Positions 16,659 through 25,320 of a stretch of 64,000 nucleotides of DNA are shown piece by piece. The stretch lies in assembly GCF_004745595.1 (NCBI RefSeq), contig NZ_SRLH01000006.1, positions 62,001 through 126,000 of the forward strand, in the 5' to 3' direction. The position numbers and the translations under genes were made by a program. Origin of the DNA: Flavobacterium humi. GTDB lineage: Bacteria > Bacteroidota > Bacteroidia > Flavobacteriales > Flavobacteriaceae. The first letter of the stretch is position 1; every line of letters starts with the position of its first letter. The notes beneath the pieces were generated by a model. The model did no database searches and had not been told where the DNA came from. It saw nothing but the letters and a program-made list of their open reading frames with translations.

Positions 16659-17553
16659 GTTCTTCCGGTAAGATGATGTTGAAGTTGCTTCTGACTTCTT
16701 CAATTTTACTGTTTAAGGCCAAAATGACTTTCTTCTGAAAATGAGAAGGATGGTGTTTCGAGATATTTTTGGTCGATTTGAGCGCTATTTTAAAATCTTC
16801 CTCTTTCATAAAATGGAATTTGGATTTCCATTTGCGGAAGGTGATTTTTTTAAACAGGGCATCTGCAAATCCTCCAATAGGATTGTCAAGTGCAAATTCA
16901 ATTGCTTTGGTGAAAGCCGGTTTGCCCGTATTTTGAATGGTGGACATATCCGCTTCGAATTTTGAAAAATAATCTGTGACCCAAAGGTTTTTACGGTAAA
17001 ATTCTTCAAAAACGGTTTTTCCCTGCATTGGGATCAAGGTTTTGAGCTCGGTGGCGGTAAACCTGTTCTTTTCCTCAATTTCAAGGTTGGATGTGGCAAT
17101 GAAATAATTGATGCAGAAATATTTGCGGGAATTCAGCAGGAATATTTTTTTATACAGCATCAGTAGTGTCCGGCAGAGCCACAATTTGTCCGGCTTTGTG
17201 ATGACAAAAAAATCAATATCGCTCTTTTGGTCATAATACCCTTTGGACAGCGATCCTGAAATGCCAACGGCTTCAACGTAAGGGAATTGTGCTATAAAAG
17301 AAGCTTTTTTACGTGCTTTTTCCATTATTTTCCCTGCTTCGATATTTCCTTTGAGCCTTTTGGTCACGCTGGCCAGGTCGTGTGCGTATATATAGAATTC
17401 ATCTACCTTGACCAGGATTCTTTCCTCAATCAAATGATGCAGTTCCTTCTCCGTGTCACACAGCTCCGCATAGTTTGTATAGCTGTGGATTTCCTCTATT
17501 TTTAAAGGATACCTGAAAATAGAAAAGTATAATATGGTTTTTAGGGCTTCCAA
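16651..17553 (-). CDS. pol-beta-type nucleotidyltransferase
   Basis: Residues near 98-118 read GISGSLSKGYYDQKSDIDFFV, the GS...DxD signature of the polymerase-beta nucleotidyltransferase superfamily with two metal-binding Asp. The N-terminal 70 residues look like a winged-helix domain (FRYPLKIEEIH, then LHHLIEERILVKV). Members transfer a nucleotide to small molecules, proteins or RNA, or act as MNT antitoxins; no HEPN toxin partner is adjacent. It is the first gene of the cluster, 41 bp after polA on the same strand, and overlaps the next gene by 8 bp. It could prime an intermediate, but that is speculation. Confidence 0.8.
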   Translation of the reverse strand: MEALKTILYFSIFRYPLKIEEIHSYTNYAELCDTEKELHHLIEERILVKVDEFYIYAHDLASVTKRLKGNIEAGKIMEKARKKASFIAQFPYVEAVGISGSLSKGYYDQKSDIDFFVITKPDKLWLCRTLLMLYKKIFLLNSRKYFCINYFIATSNLEIEEKNRFTATELKTLIPMQGKTVFEEFYRKNLWVTDYFSKFEADMSTIQNTGKPAFTKAIEFALDNPIGGFADALFKKITFRKWKSKFHFMKEEDFKIALKSTKNISKHHPSHFQKKVILALNSKIEEVRSNFNIILPEEHA

Positions 17554-17594
17554 ATGAATTCATTTACTGCCTAAATATACTAAAAAATGTTTTC

Positions 17595-20426
17595 CTAGTG
17601 CGCTTCGAGCCAATCTTTTCCTAATCCCAGGTCTACTTCCAACGGAACGTTCAACGTGAAGGCATTTTCCATCTCGTGCTTAATCATAGGTTGTATTTTT
17701 TCGAGTTCACTGTTGTGGACGTCAAACACAAGCTCATCATGTACCTGAAGCAGCATTTTTGATTTCCAGTTTTCAGCAACCAGCTTTTTATGGATGTTGA
17801 TCATCGCGATTTTAATGATATCTGCGGCACTTCCCTGGATAGGTGCATTTACCGCATTTCGTTCGGCAGCACCACGGACTACTGCATTGGCAGAATTGAT
17901 ATCCTTTAAATAACGGCGGCGTCCCGAAACGGTTTGCACATAACCCCTATCACGGGCAAATTCAATCTGTTCCTGTATGTATTGCCTTAAACGGGGATAG
18001 GTTTTGTAATAAGCATCGATCAGGGCAGCACTTTCGCTTCTTGAGAGATTGGTCTGATTGCTCAATCCGAAAGCGGAAACACCGTAGATAATCCCGAAAT
18101 TTACGGTTTTGGCATGGCTACGTTGTTCTTTGGTTACTTCTTCCAAAGGAACATTAAACACTTTTGCGGCGGTACTCCTGTGGATATCTTCACCGTCCTG
18201 GAAGGCCTTGATCATGTTTTCTTCACCACTCACAGCTGCAATGACACGCAGTTCGATTTGCGAGTAATCGGCAGAAAGAAGCGTATAGTCTTCATCTTTG
18301 GCAACAAAGGCTTTTCGGATCAGGCGTCCTCTTTCCGTTCGGATCGGGATATTCTGTAAGTTCGGATTGTTGGAACTCAAACGCCCGGTCGCGGCTACCG
18401 TCTGCATATAATCGGTATGGACCCGTAGCGTTTTGGCATCGACCTGCTCCGGCAAAGCCAGGATATAAGTGCTCTGTAATTTGACCATTTGGCGCCAGTC
18501 GAGTATTTGCCTTACGATTTCATGTTCGTTTGCCAGGTAACTCAAAATTTCTTCTCCGGTAGCATATTGCCCGGTTTTGGTTTTCTTTTGTTTGGCTCCG
18601 CCGATTTTCATTTTTTCGAAAAGGATCTCACCCAATTGTTTTGGGGAAGCCAGGTTGAATTTCTCGCCGGCGGTTTCGTATATTTTCTGCTCCAGGCCTT
18701 TTATTTCAACGTCCATATCTTTTGACATCGATTTCAAAAAACCCACATCCAGGCGTATTCCTTCGCGTTCCATGGCGGCCAGGACTTCAATCAGCGGGAT
18801 TTCGATTTCCTCGAAGAGTTTCCTGGTCCCGGTGTTGTCCAATTTCTCGACAAAAACTTCTTTCAGCTGTAAAGTGATGTCTGCATCTTCTGCCGCATAT
18901 TCCTTGATTTCTTCCAAGGGAACATCGCGCATTGATTTTTGGTTTTTGCCTTTTTTCCCGATTAAGGTTTCGATGGATTTTGGCGAATATTTCAGGTACG
19001 TTTCCGCCAAAACATCCATATTGTGGCGCATGTCCGGATTGATCAGGTAATGGGCGATCATGGTATCGAATACCTTTCCTTTAACCGAAACACCATAATT
19101 GGCGAGTATTTTTAAATCGTATTTGATGTTCTGGCCTATTTTCTCGATGTTTTCATTTTCGAAAAAAGGCACGAATTTTTCTAATAGTGCTTTGGTTTCT
19201 TCCTGGTTTTCCGGGAACGGGATGTAATAGGCTTTTCCTTTTTCGAACGAAAAGGACATTCCTACCAACTCCGCATTCAAGGCATCAATCCCGGTGGTTT
19301 CAGTGTCAAAACAAACCGAAGGTTGCTGCAGTAAGGTTTGCAGGAACAATTGGATGCCCAGGTTCCCCTGAACGATCTCGTAATGGTGGTTGGTGTTTTC
19401 CAAAGTATTGTAATAACTGCTGTGCCTGTCAGGGACTTCACTGTCACCACTGTCGAAAAGCGAAAATTGGTCTTCGTTTTTTACCGCCTTTTTCGATGAG
19501 GAAGAGCTTCCGTTTTCCGTGTTGATTTCATCATACTCTTTCCCGGTACCGAATAACTTGTCAAATTGTGTCTTGAGTTGGCGGAATTCCAGTTCCATAA
19601 AAAGCGCATCTGTTTTTTCCACATCCGGTTTGGAGAGTTCGTAGGCTTCGGCATTAAACGTAACAGGGCAGTCGAGTAGGATAGTGGCCAGTTTTTTGGA
19701 TAGGATCCCTTGTTCTTTATTGGCTTCGATTTTTTCTTTCAGGGCACCTTTAAGCTTGTCGGTATTCGCCAATAAATTTTCCATAGAACCGAACTCCGCC
19801 AATAATTTCTTGGCTGTTTTTTCCCCTACGCCAGGAAGCCCAGGTATGTTGTCTACAGCATCGCCCATCATACCAAGGAAATCAATAACCTGAAGAGGAT
19901 GTTCGACTTCAAATTTCGCCTGTATTTCCGGGATGCCCCAAATTTCAATATCATTGCCTAGACGGGCCGGGCGGTACATAAAAATATTTTCGGAAACCAA
20001 TTGCCCAAAATCCTTGTCAGGAGTAACCATAAATACCTGGTAATCTTCTTTTTCAGCCTGTTTTGCCAAAGTCCCAATCAAGTCATCCGCTTCGCATCCT
20101 GCCACTTCAACGATAGGAATGTGCATGGCACGCAATATTTCCTGGATGTACGGAACGGCTATTTTGATGGCTTCCGGAGTGGCATCTCGGTTGGCTTTGT
20201 ATTCCGGGTACATTTCAGAACGTACGGCACTTCCGCCTTTGTCGAATGCCACAGCCAGATGATCCGGTTTCTCACGCTTGATCACATCAATCAGCGAATT
20301 CATAAAACCCAAAACCGCTGAAGTATCGACCCCTTTGGAATTGATTCGTGGGTTTTTGATAAAAGCGTAGTATCCGCGGAAGATTAAAGCGTAGGCATCT
20401 AAAAGAAAAAGACGTTTTTGTGACAT
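17595..20426 (-). CDS. polA: DNA polymerase I
   Basis: Family A polymerase for primer removal and gap repair. The three parts are present: an N-terminal 5'-3' exonuclease (FLLDAYALIFRGYYAF to about residue 290, with ACEADDLIGTLA-type acid clusters), a 3'-5' exonuclease with an intact DxE (FDTETTGID) and AEDADITLQL, so proofreading should be active, and the polymerase with motif A SADYSQIELRVIA, motif B RSHAKTVNFGIIYG and motif C QVHDELVFDV. Length 943 is typical. A Ser-rich linker near residue 310 separates the exonuclease domains. It is divergent from the response regulator at 20566 and lies 41 bp upstream of the radical-SAM cluster on the same strand. Confidence 0.97.
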   Translation of the reverse strand: MSQKRLFLLDAYALIFRGYYAFIKNPRINSKGVDTSAVLGFMNSLIDVIKREKPDHLAVAFDKGGSAVRSEMYPEYKANRDATPEAIKIAVPYIQEILRAMHIPIVEVAGCEADDLIGTLAKQAEKEDYQVFMVTPDKDFGQLVSENIFMYRPARLGNDIEIWGIPEIQAKFEVEHPLQVIDFLGMMGDAVDNIPGLPGVGEKTAKKLLAEFGSMENLLANTDKLKGALKEKIEANKEQGILSKKLATILLDCPVTFNAEAYELSKPDVEKTDALFMELEFRQLKTQFDKLFGTGKEYDEINTENGSSSSSKKAVKNEDQFSLFDSGDSEVPDRHSSYYNTLENTNHHYEIVQGNLGIQLFLQTLLQQPSVCFDTETTGIDALNAELVGMSFSFEKGKAYYIPFPENQEETKALLEKFVPFFENENIEKIGQNIKYDLKILANYGVSVKGKVFDTMIAHYLINPDMRHNMDVLAETYLKYSPKSIETLIGKKGKNQKSMRDVPLEEIKEYAAEDADITLQLKEVFVEKLDNTGTRKLFEEIEIPLIEVLAAMEREGIRLDVGFLKSMSKDMDVEIKGLEQKIYETAGEKFNLASPKQLGEILFEKMKIGGAKQKKTKTGQYATGEEILSYLANEHEIVRQILDWRQMVKLQSTYILALPEQVDAKTLRVHTDYMQTVAATGRLSSNNPNLQNIPIRTERGRLIRKAFVAKDEDYTLLSADYSQIELRVIAAVSGEENMIKAFQDGEDIHRSTAAKVFNVPLEEVTKEQRSHAKTVNFGIIYGVSAFGLSNQTNLSRSESAALIDAYYKTYPRLRQYIQEQIEFARDRGYVQTVSGRRRYLKDINSANAVVRGAAERNAVNAPIQGSAADIIKIAMINIHKKLVAENWKSKMLLQVHDELVFDVHNSELEKIQPMIKHEMENAFTLNVPLEVDLGLGKDWLEAH

Positions 20427-20565
20427 GATCTGAAAAATTAGGACGTAAAAATAAGCAATCGCATTTTAAAGTTTGTACGGAAGTTAAATTTTAATTAATT
20501 AAAATCAAAATGGAGATCATTCTTTGTTACTTTGAGTATGTTTTTTCGGAAATCAAAAATAAAAT

Positions 20566-21246
20566 ATGAACATCCTAATTGTTGAAGACCACCGGGAACT
20601 GGGCTCAGAGATAGCAGATTATCTTGTCGGGGCGGGTTATATCTGCAAATGGGTGGATACTTGCGAGATGGCTTTGGAAGAGCTGCACAGCAATGATTTT
20701 GATGCCATGCTTTTGGACGTAGGGCTTCCCGACGGCAGTGGTTTCGATGTCCTGAAGGCCGTAAGGAAGCAAAAATCCAAAATAGCCGTCATCGTCATTA
20801 CCGCCCGCGGCGAATTGAATGACAAAATAGACGGATTGCAGCTCGGGGCCGATGATTACCTTACCAAGCCTTTTGCCCTGACAGAACTGGGCGCGCGGCT
20901 TTATGCCATCATCAGGAGGATTCATGGTTTTTCGGCAAATGAGTTGGAAATACATGGGTTCACCATTCAATTGCAGGATTATAAAGTGAGCTACGATTCG
21001 GAAATTATAAGCCTCACCAAAAAGGAATTTGACATTTTCCAATACCTGGCCTTGAATAAAAACCGTGTCATTACAAGGCTGCAGCTTACCGAACATATTT
21101 GGGGCGATATACTCGAAGTGAATTCGGATTCCAATTTTATAGATGTGCATGTGCGGAATTTGCGTAAAAAATTGGACAAGCATGCTCCTCTGGATTGGTT
21201 TGAAACGGTCCGCAATGTAGGGTACCGCATTAATGTAGAGCCATGA
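20566..21246 (+). CDS. OmpR-family response regulator
   Basis: 226 residues: a receiver domain (acidic pair near residues 7-8, phospho-acceptor D51 in LLDVGLPDGSG, T79, K101) followed by an OmpR/PhoB winged-helix DNA-binding domain (LTKKEFDIFQYLALN, then HVRNLRKKLD and VRNVGYRI). It overlaps the histidine kinase gene by 4 bp (ATGA), so the two form a two-component system. Target genes are unknown; the small secreted Lys-rich protein downstream is a candidate, as such basic secreted peptides are sometimes controlled by the adjacent system. Confidence 0.95.
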   Translation: MNILIVEDHRELGSEIADYLVGAGYICKWVDTCEMALEELHSNDFDAMLLDVGLPDGSGFDVLKAVRKQKSKIAVIVITARGELNDKIDGLQLGADDYLTKPFALTELGARLYAIIRRIHGFSANELEIHGFTIQLQDYKVSYDSEIISLTKKEFDIFQYLALNKNRVITRLQLTEHIWGDILEVNSDSNFIDVHVRNLRKKLDKHAPLDWFETVRNVGYRINVEP

Positions 21247-22574
21247 AAATCAAACACCAGCTTACGATCTTCAGCGTTATCAACAAATTGATCATCATTT
21301 TGGTCTTATGGTTCCTGCTGCCGTTGCTGGCCGAAAAAGTAGTGTATTCCCATATTGACAAAAGCCTCCTGGAGAAAAAGCAGAAATTTGTCCAGCATCT
21401 GGATAAAGAAGAAATCAATGATTTTTTAATCCGCAAGGATACCACCGAAACCTATGCCAGTTTTTCTACGCTGCATAGCGAGTTCCTGCAATTGTACCAG
21501 ATCGGGCAAGGCACCGGCAGCCCTAAATCCTTTTATAAAAACGAGACCCGCATTATCGAAGAGGAAGAAAGCAATTACCGGATATTGTATTTTGATTTTG
21601 CCTATGAAAACTGCTATTACAGGCTCGAGATCGGGAACAGCCTAAGCGAGATGGAAGACCTGATGTATGTGATCAGGATTTTTATTTTCATTGTCCTGAT
21701 TGCCTCCATTGTGGTTACTTTTTTTTCCGAGGCTGTTTTTATCGAATATCTGCTGCGCCCTTTCCATAAAATCATCCATACAAAAATCAAACATATCAAC
21801 GATCCTGAATCTTTTGATTTCACTGCCGTGGAAACCCATTCGGACGAGTTTAAAGAGCTGGACCAGGGGCTTCATTTGATGATGGGCCGGATCCGTGAGG
21901 TTTTTAACAAGGAAAAACAATTCATTGCCAATGTTTCCCACGAATTGCTCACGCCGATTGCCTTGCTGAAAAACCGTTTTGAAAACCTGATCCAAAACCA
22001 AAGCCTTGACGATCAGGCGGTCGATAAAGTAGTCAGTTCTTTAAAAACGCTAGACGTCCTAAAAAAGATCATCAATAATTTACTGCTCGTTTCCAAAATC
22101 GAAAATAATCAATACCATGCCAATGAAACAGTCAATCTCACGGAATTACTGCTGGAACTGATTGAGGAGTTTGACGACCGCATCCGGAATAAAAATATCA
22201 GTATTGATTTCAATATGGCGGAAAGTGTTGCCGTAAAAGGAAACAAAGCCTTGCTGCATGTCATGTTTTTCAACATCATCGGCAATGCCATAAAATACAA
22301 TGTTGCAAACGGAACGATAATCCTCTCCGACGGGTATGCAAATGACCAATACACCATAACTATCGCCGATACCGGGCCCGGCATGACACCAGAGCAAATC
22401 GGGCAGGTTTTTGACCGCTTTACCAGGATGGACCTGAACCAGGAAGGCCAGGGTTTGGGGCTGGCCATTACCAAGAGTATCGCGCAATTCCATCATATTG
22501 CCATTGACACCACTTCTGAAGTTGGCAAAGGAAGTTCCTTTCGCTTGCTTTTCCCCACCGAGGCAAAAACCTAA
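21243..22574 (+). CDS. sensor histidine kinase
   Basis: 443 residues with two membrane helices (about 8-30 and 143-165) that bracket a periplasmic sensor region of about 110 residues without a recognised domain. Then come a HAMP-like linker, the dimerisation domain with phospho-acceptor H233 (NVSHELLTPIALL), and an ATPase domain with N-box FFNIIGNAIKYN, G1 DTGPGMTPEQ, F-box FDRFTR and G2 GQGLGLAI. Partner of the overlapping response regulator. The sensed signal cannot be inferred. Confidence 0.95.
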   Translation: MKIKHQLTIFSVINKLIIILVLWFLLPLLAEKVVYSHIDKSLLEKKQKFVQHLDKEEINDFLIRKDTTETYASFSTLHSEFLQLYQIGQGTGSPKSFYKNETRIIEEEESNYRILYFDFAYENCYYRLEIGNSLSEMEDLMYVIRIFIFIVLIASIVVTFFSEAVFIEYLLRPFHKIIHTKIKHINDPESFDFTAVETHSDEFKELDQGLHLMMGRIREVFNKEKQFIANVSHELLTPIALLKNRFENLIQNQSLDDQAVDKVVSSLKTLDVLKKIINNLLLVSKIENNQYHANETVNLTELLLELIEEFDDRIRNKNISIDFNMAESVAVKGNKALLHVMFFNIIGNAIKYNVANGTIILSDGYANDQYTITIADTGPGMTPEQIGQVFDRFTRMDLNQEGQGLGLAITKSIAQFHHIAIDTTSEVGKGSSFRLLFPTEAKT

Positions 22575-22682
22575 ATAAAAGTTAAATTACCAGGCTTGGG
22601 GATTTCTTCATCTCATCTTCATTTTCGGATTCTAATTTTGACCTGTAAATCATAACAAATAACAATTTAAATCTTAGAAATC

Positions 22683-22859
22683 ATGAAAAAATTATTGATG
22701 TTAGCCGTTTTAGCTTTAGGAACAACTGCCATGGTAAATGCTCAAACAGAGCCAGCCAAAAAAGCTCCGGCCAAAGAAGTAAAAATGAAAAAAAGCAAAA
22801 TGCACCACAAAGCTGAAAAAACAGAAGCCAAAACAGAAGACACAAAAGCTAAAAAATAA
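22683..22859 (+). CDS. small secreted Lys/Ala-rich protein, 58 aa
   Basis: This short gene reads MKKLLMLAVLALGTTAMVNA as a signal peptide, followed by a 38-residue mature part made almost entirely of Lys, Ala, Glu, Thr and His, including a KMHHK stretch. No folded domain is expected. It begins 108 bp after the histidine kinase and ends before a strong terminator at 22918. Similar short basic periplasmic peptides are found in many Bacteroidota; no function is established that I know of. Confidence 0.75.
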   Translation: MKKLLMLAVLALGTTAMVNAQTEPAKKAPAKEVKMKKSKMHHKAEKTEAKTEDTKAKK

Positions 22860-22917
22860 GTAGTTGCACTTTTACTTAATTTATTGAGGGAGATTGAGAA
22901 AAAGGCTTTTTTTGGTG

Positions 22918-22943
22918 GCCGGCATTTTTTGCCGGCTTTTTTT
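22918..22943 (+). terminator. rho-independent terminator
   Basis: GCCGGCA, a short T loop, TGCCGGC, then seven T residues. It closes the two-component/small protein transcription unit. Confidence 0.85.
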
Positions 22944-23025
22944 AATTGCATCGGCGTTAAATTTTTAATAAATACGAAATTTCCAAGGTGAATATTCGTT
23001 ATTTTGCTTAAAATTTTTGGAACTA

Positions 23026-24261
23026 ATGATTTTACGAGTTGCTATTTTAATAGGGATACTGTTATTGATTGAATTTTACGCTTTTCAGGCTTTCAGGACG
23101 ATTGTCAAAACCAAATGGATGCTGCAGGTTTATATGGCGGCCAGTGTTTTAATCGCGGTATACATAACCTATTCTATTTTCCAGTTTGACCGACACGTGG
23201 GCCAGACCCAAAAAACATTGTTCACGATGGGGCTGTTTTTGCTGGTATACCTGCCAAAAATAGTCATTTCGGTAGTATTGCTTGGGGAAGATATTATCCG
23301 CCTTTTAGCAGGGACCGCCAGTTATTTCATCGAAAATGACAATAGCGAATCGTTCTTGCCCGCCCGAAGGAAATTTGTGAGCCAGATGGCATTAGGCTTG
23401 GCCGCAGTCCCGTTTTTATCCCTGATTTACGGTGTGACCAAAGGCAAATATAATTTCAAAGTGTTCAAACAGGATATCTTTTTCCCGGATTTGCCGGACG
23501 CCTTCGACGGATTTACCATTACCCAGATTTCAGATATCCACAGCGGCAGTTTCGATGACCCGGAGAAAATCGCCCATGCTGTCAACATGATCAATGAACA
23601 GCCTTCGGACATCCTATTGTTTACCGGAGATATCGTCAATGCTAAAGCAGAAGAAATGCATCCGTGGATAGACATTTTCAACACGCTAAAAAAACCGGAA
23701 TTCGGTAAGTTTTCCATCCTTGGAAACCATGATTACGGCGCTTACCTGGACTGGAATTCGGAAGAGGAAAAAGCCAAGAACTTCCTTGATATCAAAGACC
23801 TGCACCGCCAGATTGATTTCAAGCTGATGCTCAATGAACACATAAGGATTAAAAAGGGAGACGACCAGATTGCCTTGATCGGAGTGGAAAACTGGGGGAA
23901 ACATTTCGGGCAGAAAGGAAACCTGGACAAAGCTTCCGAAGGTGTTTCGCCGGAAGAATTCAAAGTCTTAATGAGCCATGACCCCAGCCATTGGGAAGAA
24001 ATTGTAAAGAAACACGACAAGAATATCCAGCTCACCCTTAGCGGGCATACACACGGAATGCAGTTCGGTATTGAAATCCCGGGTTATTTCAAATGGAGCC
24101 TGGCGCAGTATATGTACAAGCAATGGGCCGGTTTATACGAGGAAATGGGAAGATATGTCTATGTGAACAGAGGCTTTGGGTTCCATGCTTATCCGGGACG
24201 TGTGGGCATAATGCCGGAAATAACGGTGATACGCTTAAAAAAGGGAGAAAAATTAGCATAA
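23026..24261 (+). CDS. membrane-anchored metallophosphoesterase
   Basis: 411 residues from the ATG at 23026; an in-frame TTG nine bases earlier is less likely. The N-terminal part has about four membrane helices (residues 4-20, 32-52, 68-90, 120-145). The calcineurin-like phosphoesterase domain follows with all metal-binding motifs: DIHSG, GDIVN, GNHDYG, and near the end SGHTHGMQ. This type (YkuE/YaeI-like) hydrolyses phosphoesters at the membrane, sometimes of lipid substrates such as UDP-diacylglucosamine. Substrate here is not determined. It stands as a single gene between a terminator and the thioredoxin-fold gene. Confidence 0.92.
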   Translation: MILRVAILIGILLLIEFYAFQAFRTIVKTKWMLQVYMAASVLIAVYITYSIFQFDRHVGQTQKTLFTMGLFLLVYLPKIVISVVLLGEDIIRLLAGTASYFIENDNSESFLPARRKFVSQMALGLAAVPFLSLIYGVTKGKYNFKVFKQDIFFPDLPDAFDGFTITQISDIHSGSFDDPEKIAHAVNMINEQPSDILLFTGDIVNAKAEEMHPWIDIFNTLKKPEFGKFSILGNHDYGAYLDWNSEEEKAKNFLDIKDLHRQIDFKLMLNEHIRIKKGDDQIALIGVENWGKHFGQKGNLDKASEGVSPEEFKVLMSHDPSHWEEIVKKHDKNIQLTLSGHTHGMQFGIEIPGYFKWSLAQYMYKQWAGLYEEMGRYVYVNRGFGFHAYPGRVGIMPEITVIRLKKGEKLA

Positions 24262-24275
24262 TTGGGTAAAAACAC

Positions 24276-24283
24276 TATATTTG
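24276..24283 (+). promoter_or_regulatory. -7 box upstream of the thioredoxin-fold gene
   Basis: TATATTTG matches TAnnTTTG and ends 29 bp before the ATG at 24313. No -33 TTG is found at the 19-bp spacing, so the promoter is judged from the -7 element alone. Confidence 0.5.
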
Positions 24284-24312
24284 TATAACAAAGTTTAATA
24301 AAATATTATACT

Positions 24313-24609
24313 ATGTCAAAATTTGGAGAACTTATAAATACCCAAGTGCCGGTTTTAATCGATTTTTACACCGATTGGAATGAATCGTCACAATCGATGC
24401 ATCCCGTGATAAAAGATGTTGCGGCAGCGTTGGGAGATAAAGCCAAAGTGATTAAGATTGATGTAGACAAGAATCAGGAACTGGCTGAAGCACTTCGTAT
24501 AAAAGGATTGCCTACCTTAATGATTTATAAGGAAGGCCAGATGATGTGGCGCCAGTCAGGCGAATTGGATGCCAATACGATCATCAACCTGGTCCAGGAA
24601 CAGCTCTAA
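24313..24609 (+). CDS. thioredoxin-fold protein lacking the redox cysteines
   Basis: 98 residues with the complete thioredoxin fold: VLIDFYTDW leads into the active-site helix, IDVDKNQELAEALRIKGLPT carries the cis-proline, and a C-terminal helix closes the domain. The CxxC motif that should follow the Trp is absent: the sequence is WNESSQSMH, and there is no cysteine at all. It therefore cannot do thiol-disulfide exchange and may act as a chaperone or binding partner. I recall similar cysteine-less members in other flavobacteria, so this is probably a family trait and not a recent lesion. It is convergent with the deacetylase gene, with overlapping stop codons. Confidence 0.85.
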   Translation: MSKFGELINTQVPVLIDFYTDWNESSQSMHPVIKDVAAALGDKAKVIKIDVDKNQELAEALRIKGLPTLMIYKEGQMMWRQSGELDANTIINLVQEQL

Positions 24610-25265
24610 CCGATCACATCGAAAACAAACCCCTTTTCCTTTAGCATTTTTATGGTTTCCGGTAAGGCGTACCGTGTATTTTTAAAAGTCTTTATACTGT
24701 CGTGAAAAACAATGATACTTCCCGGAGTTACTTTTTGCGTTGCATTTTCCAGGCATTTTTCCGGTGAAACGTTTCGGTCAAAATCTGCCGTAAGTACATC
24801 CCACATGATTATTTTATACCCCAAACCTTGTAATTTCCTGGATTGCGCTGGTTTTATCTTCCCATAAGGAGGCCGGAACAGTTTTTCTCTTTGCGTGCTA
24901 TTTCCGTTAGCCGGACTTATTTTTGCACTGATTCTTTCCTCACACCGCGCAATATTCTCCAGGTAGTCTTTTGTACGCGTTTTCCAGCCTTGCAGATGAT
25001 TGAAAGTATGGTTGCCTATAGCGTGGCCTTCCGCAATGATTTTATCGAATATTTCGGGATGTTTCTCAATGTTGTGGCCAATGCAGAAAAAAGTAGCCAA
25101 TACGCCGTTCTCTTTCAAGGTGTCCAAAATCCATTGTGTGGCTTCAGGCGTTGGGCCGTCATCAAAAGTAAGGTAGATCTTATTACATGTATTGGGAATA
25201 TCCCAAACCTGATTGCTAAACAATCGCTTGATAATGCCGGGCGTTTTTATCCAGTAGAAATCCAT
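24606..25265 (-). CDS. polysaccharide deacetylase (NodB domain)
   Basis: 219-residue carbohydrate esterase family 4 protein that removes N-acetyl groups from peptidoglycan or other glycans. Motif 1 is TFDDGP (D35, D36), motif 2 HTFNH (H86, H90) and motif 3 RPPYG (131-135); WDVLTADFDRN and a late FHD complete the metal site and catalytic pair. No signal peptide is visible, so it may be cytoplasmic or exported by an atypical N-terminus. It lies downstream of the DUF2723 gene but is separated by a terminator. Confidence 0.93.
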   Translation of the reverse strand: MDFYWIKTPGIIKRLFSNQVWDIPNTCNKIYLTFDDGPTPEATQWILDTLKENGVLATFFCIGHNIEKHPEIFDKIIAEGHAIGNHTFNHLQGWKTRTKDYLENIARCEERISAKISPANGNSTQREKLFRPPYGKIKPAQSRKLQGLGYKIIMWDVLTADFDRNVSPEKCLENATQKVTPGSIIVFHDSIKTFKNTRYALPETIKMLKEKGFVFDVIG

Positions 25266-25270
25266 GCTGT

Positions 25271-25305
25271 AAAAATAAGGCTTTCAAAGTAAAACCCTGA
25301 AAGCC
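25271..25305 (-). terminator. rho-independent terminator after the DUF2723 gene
   Basis: On the minus strand GGCTTTCA, 11 bases, TGAAAGCC, then a T-rich tract. It lies between the DUF2723 stop at 25321 and the deacetylase start at 25265, so the two are probably separate transcripts. Confidence 0.75.
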
Positions 25306-25320
25306 TGTTGTGTGTTCCTG

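Noticed and set aside
16651-17553. MNT/HEPN toxin-antitoxin pair
   Set aside because: No HEPN gene is adjacent; the next gene is a radical SAM enzyme overlapping by 8 bp.
17554-17594. Cobalamin riboswitch or promoter before the radical SAM cluster
   Set aside because: The gap is only 41 bp, AT-rich, with no room for a riboswitch and no exact -7 box.
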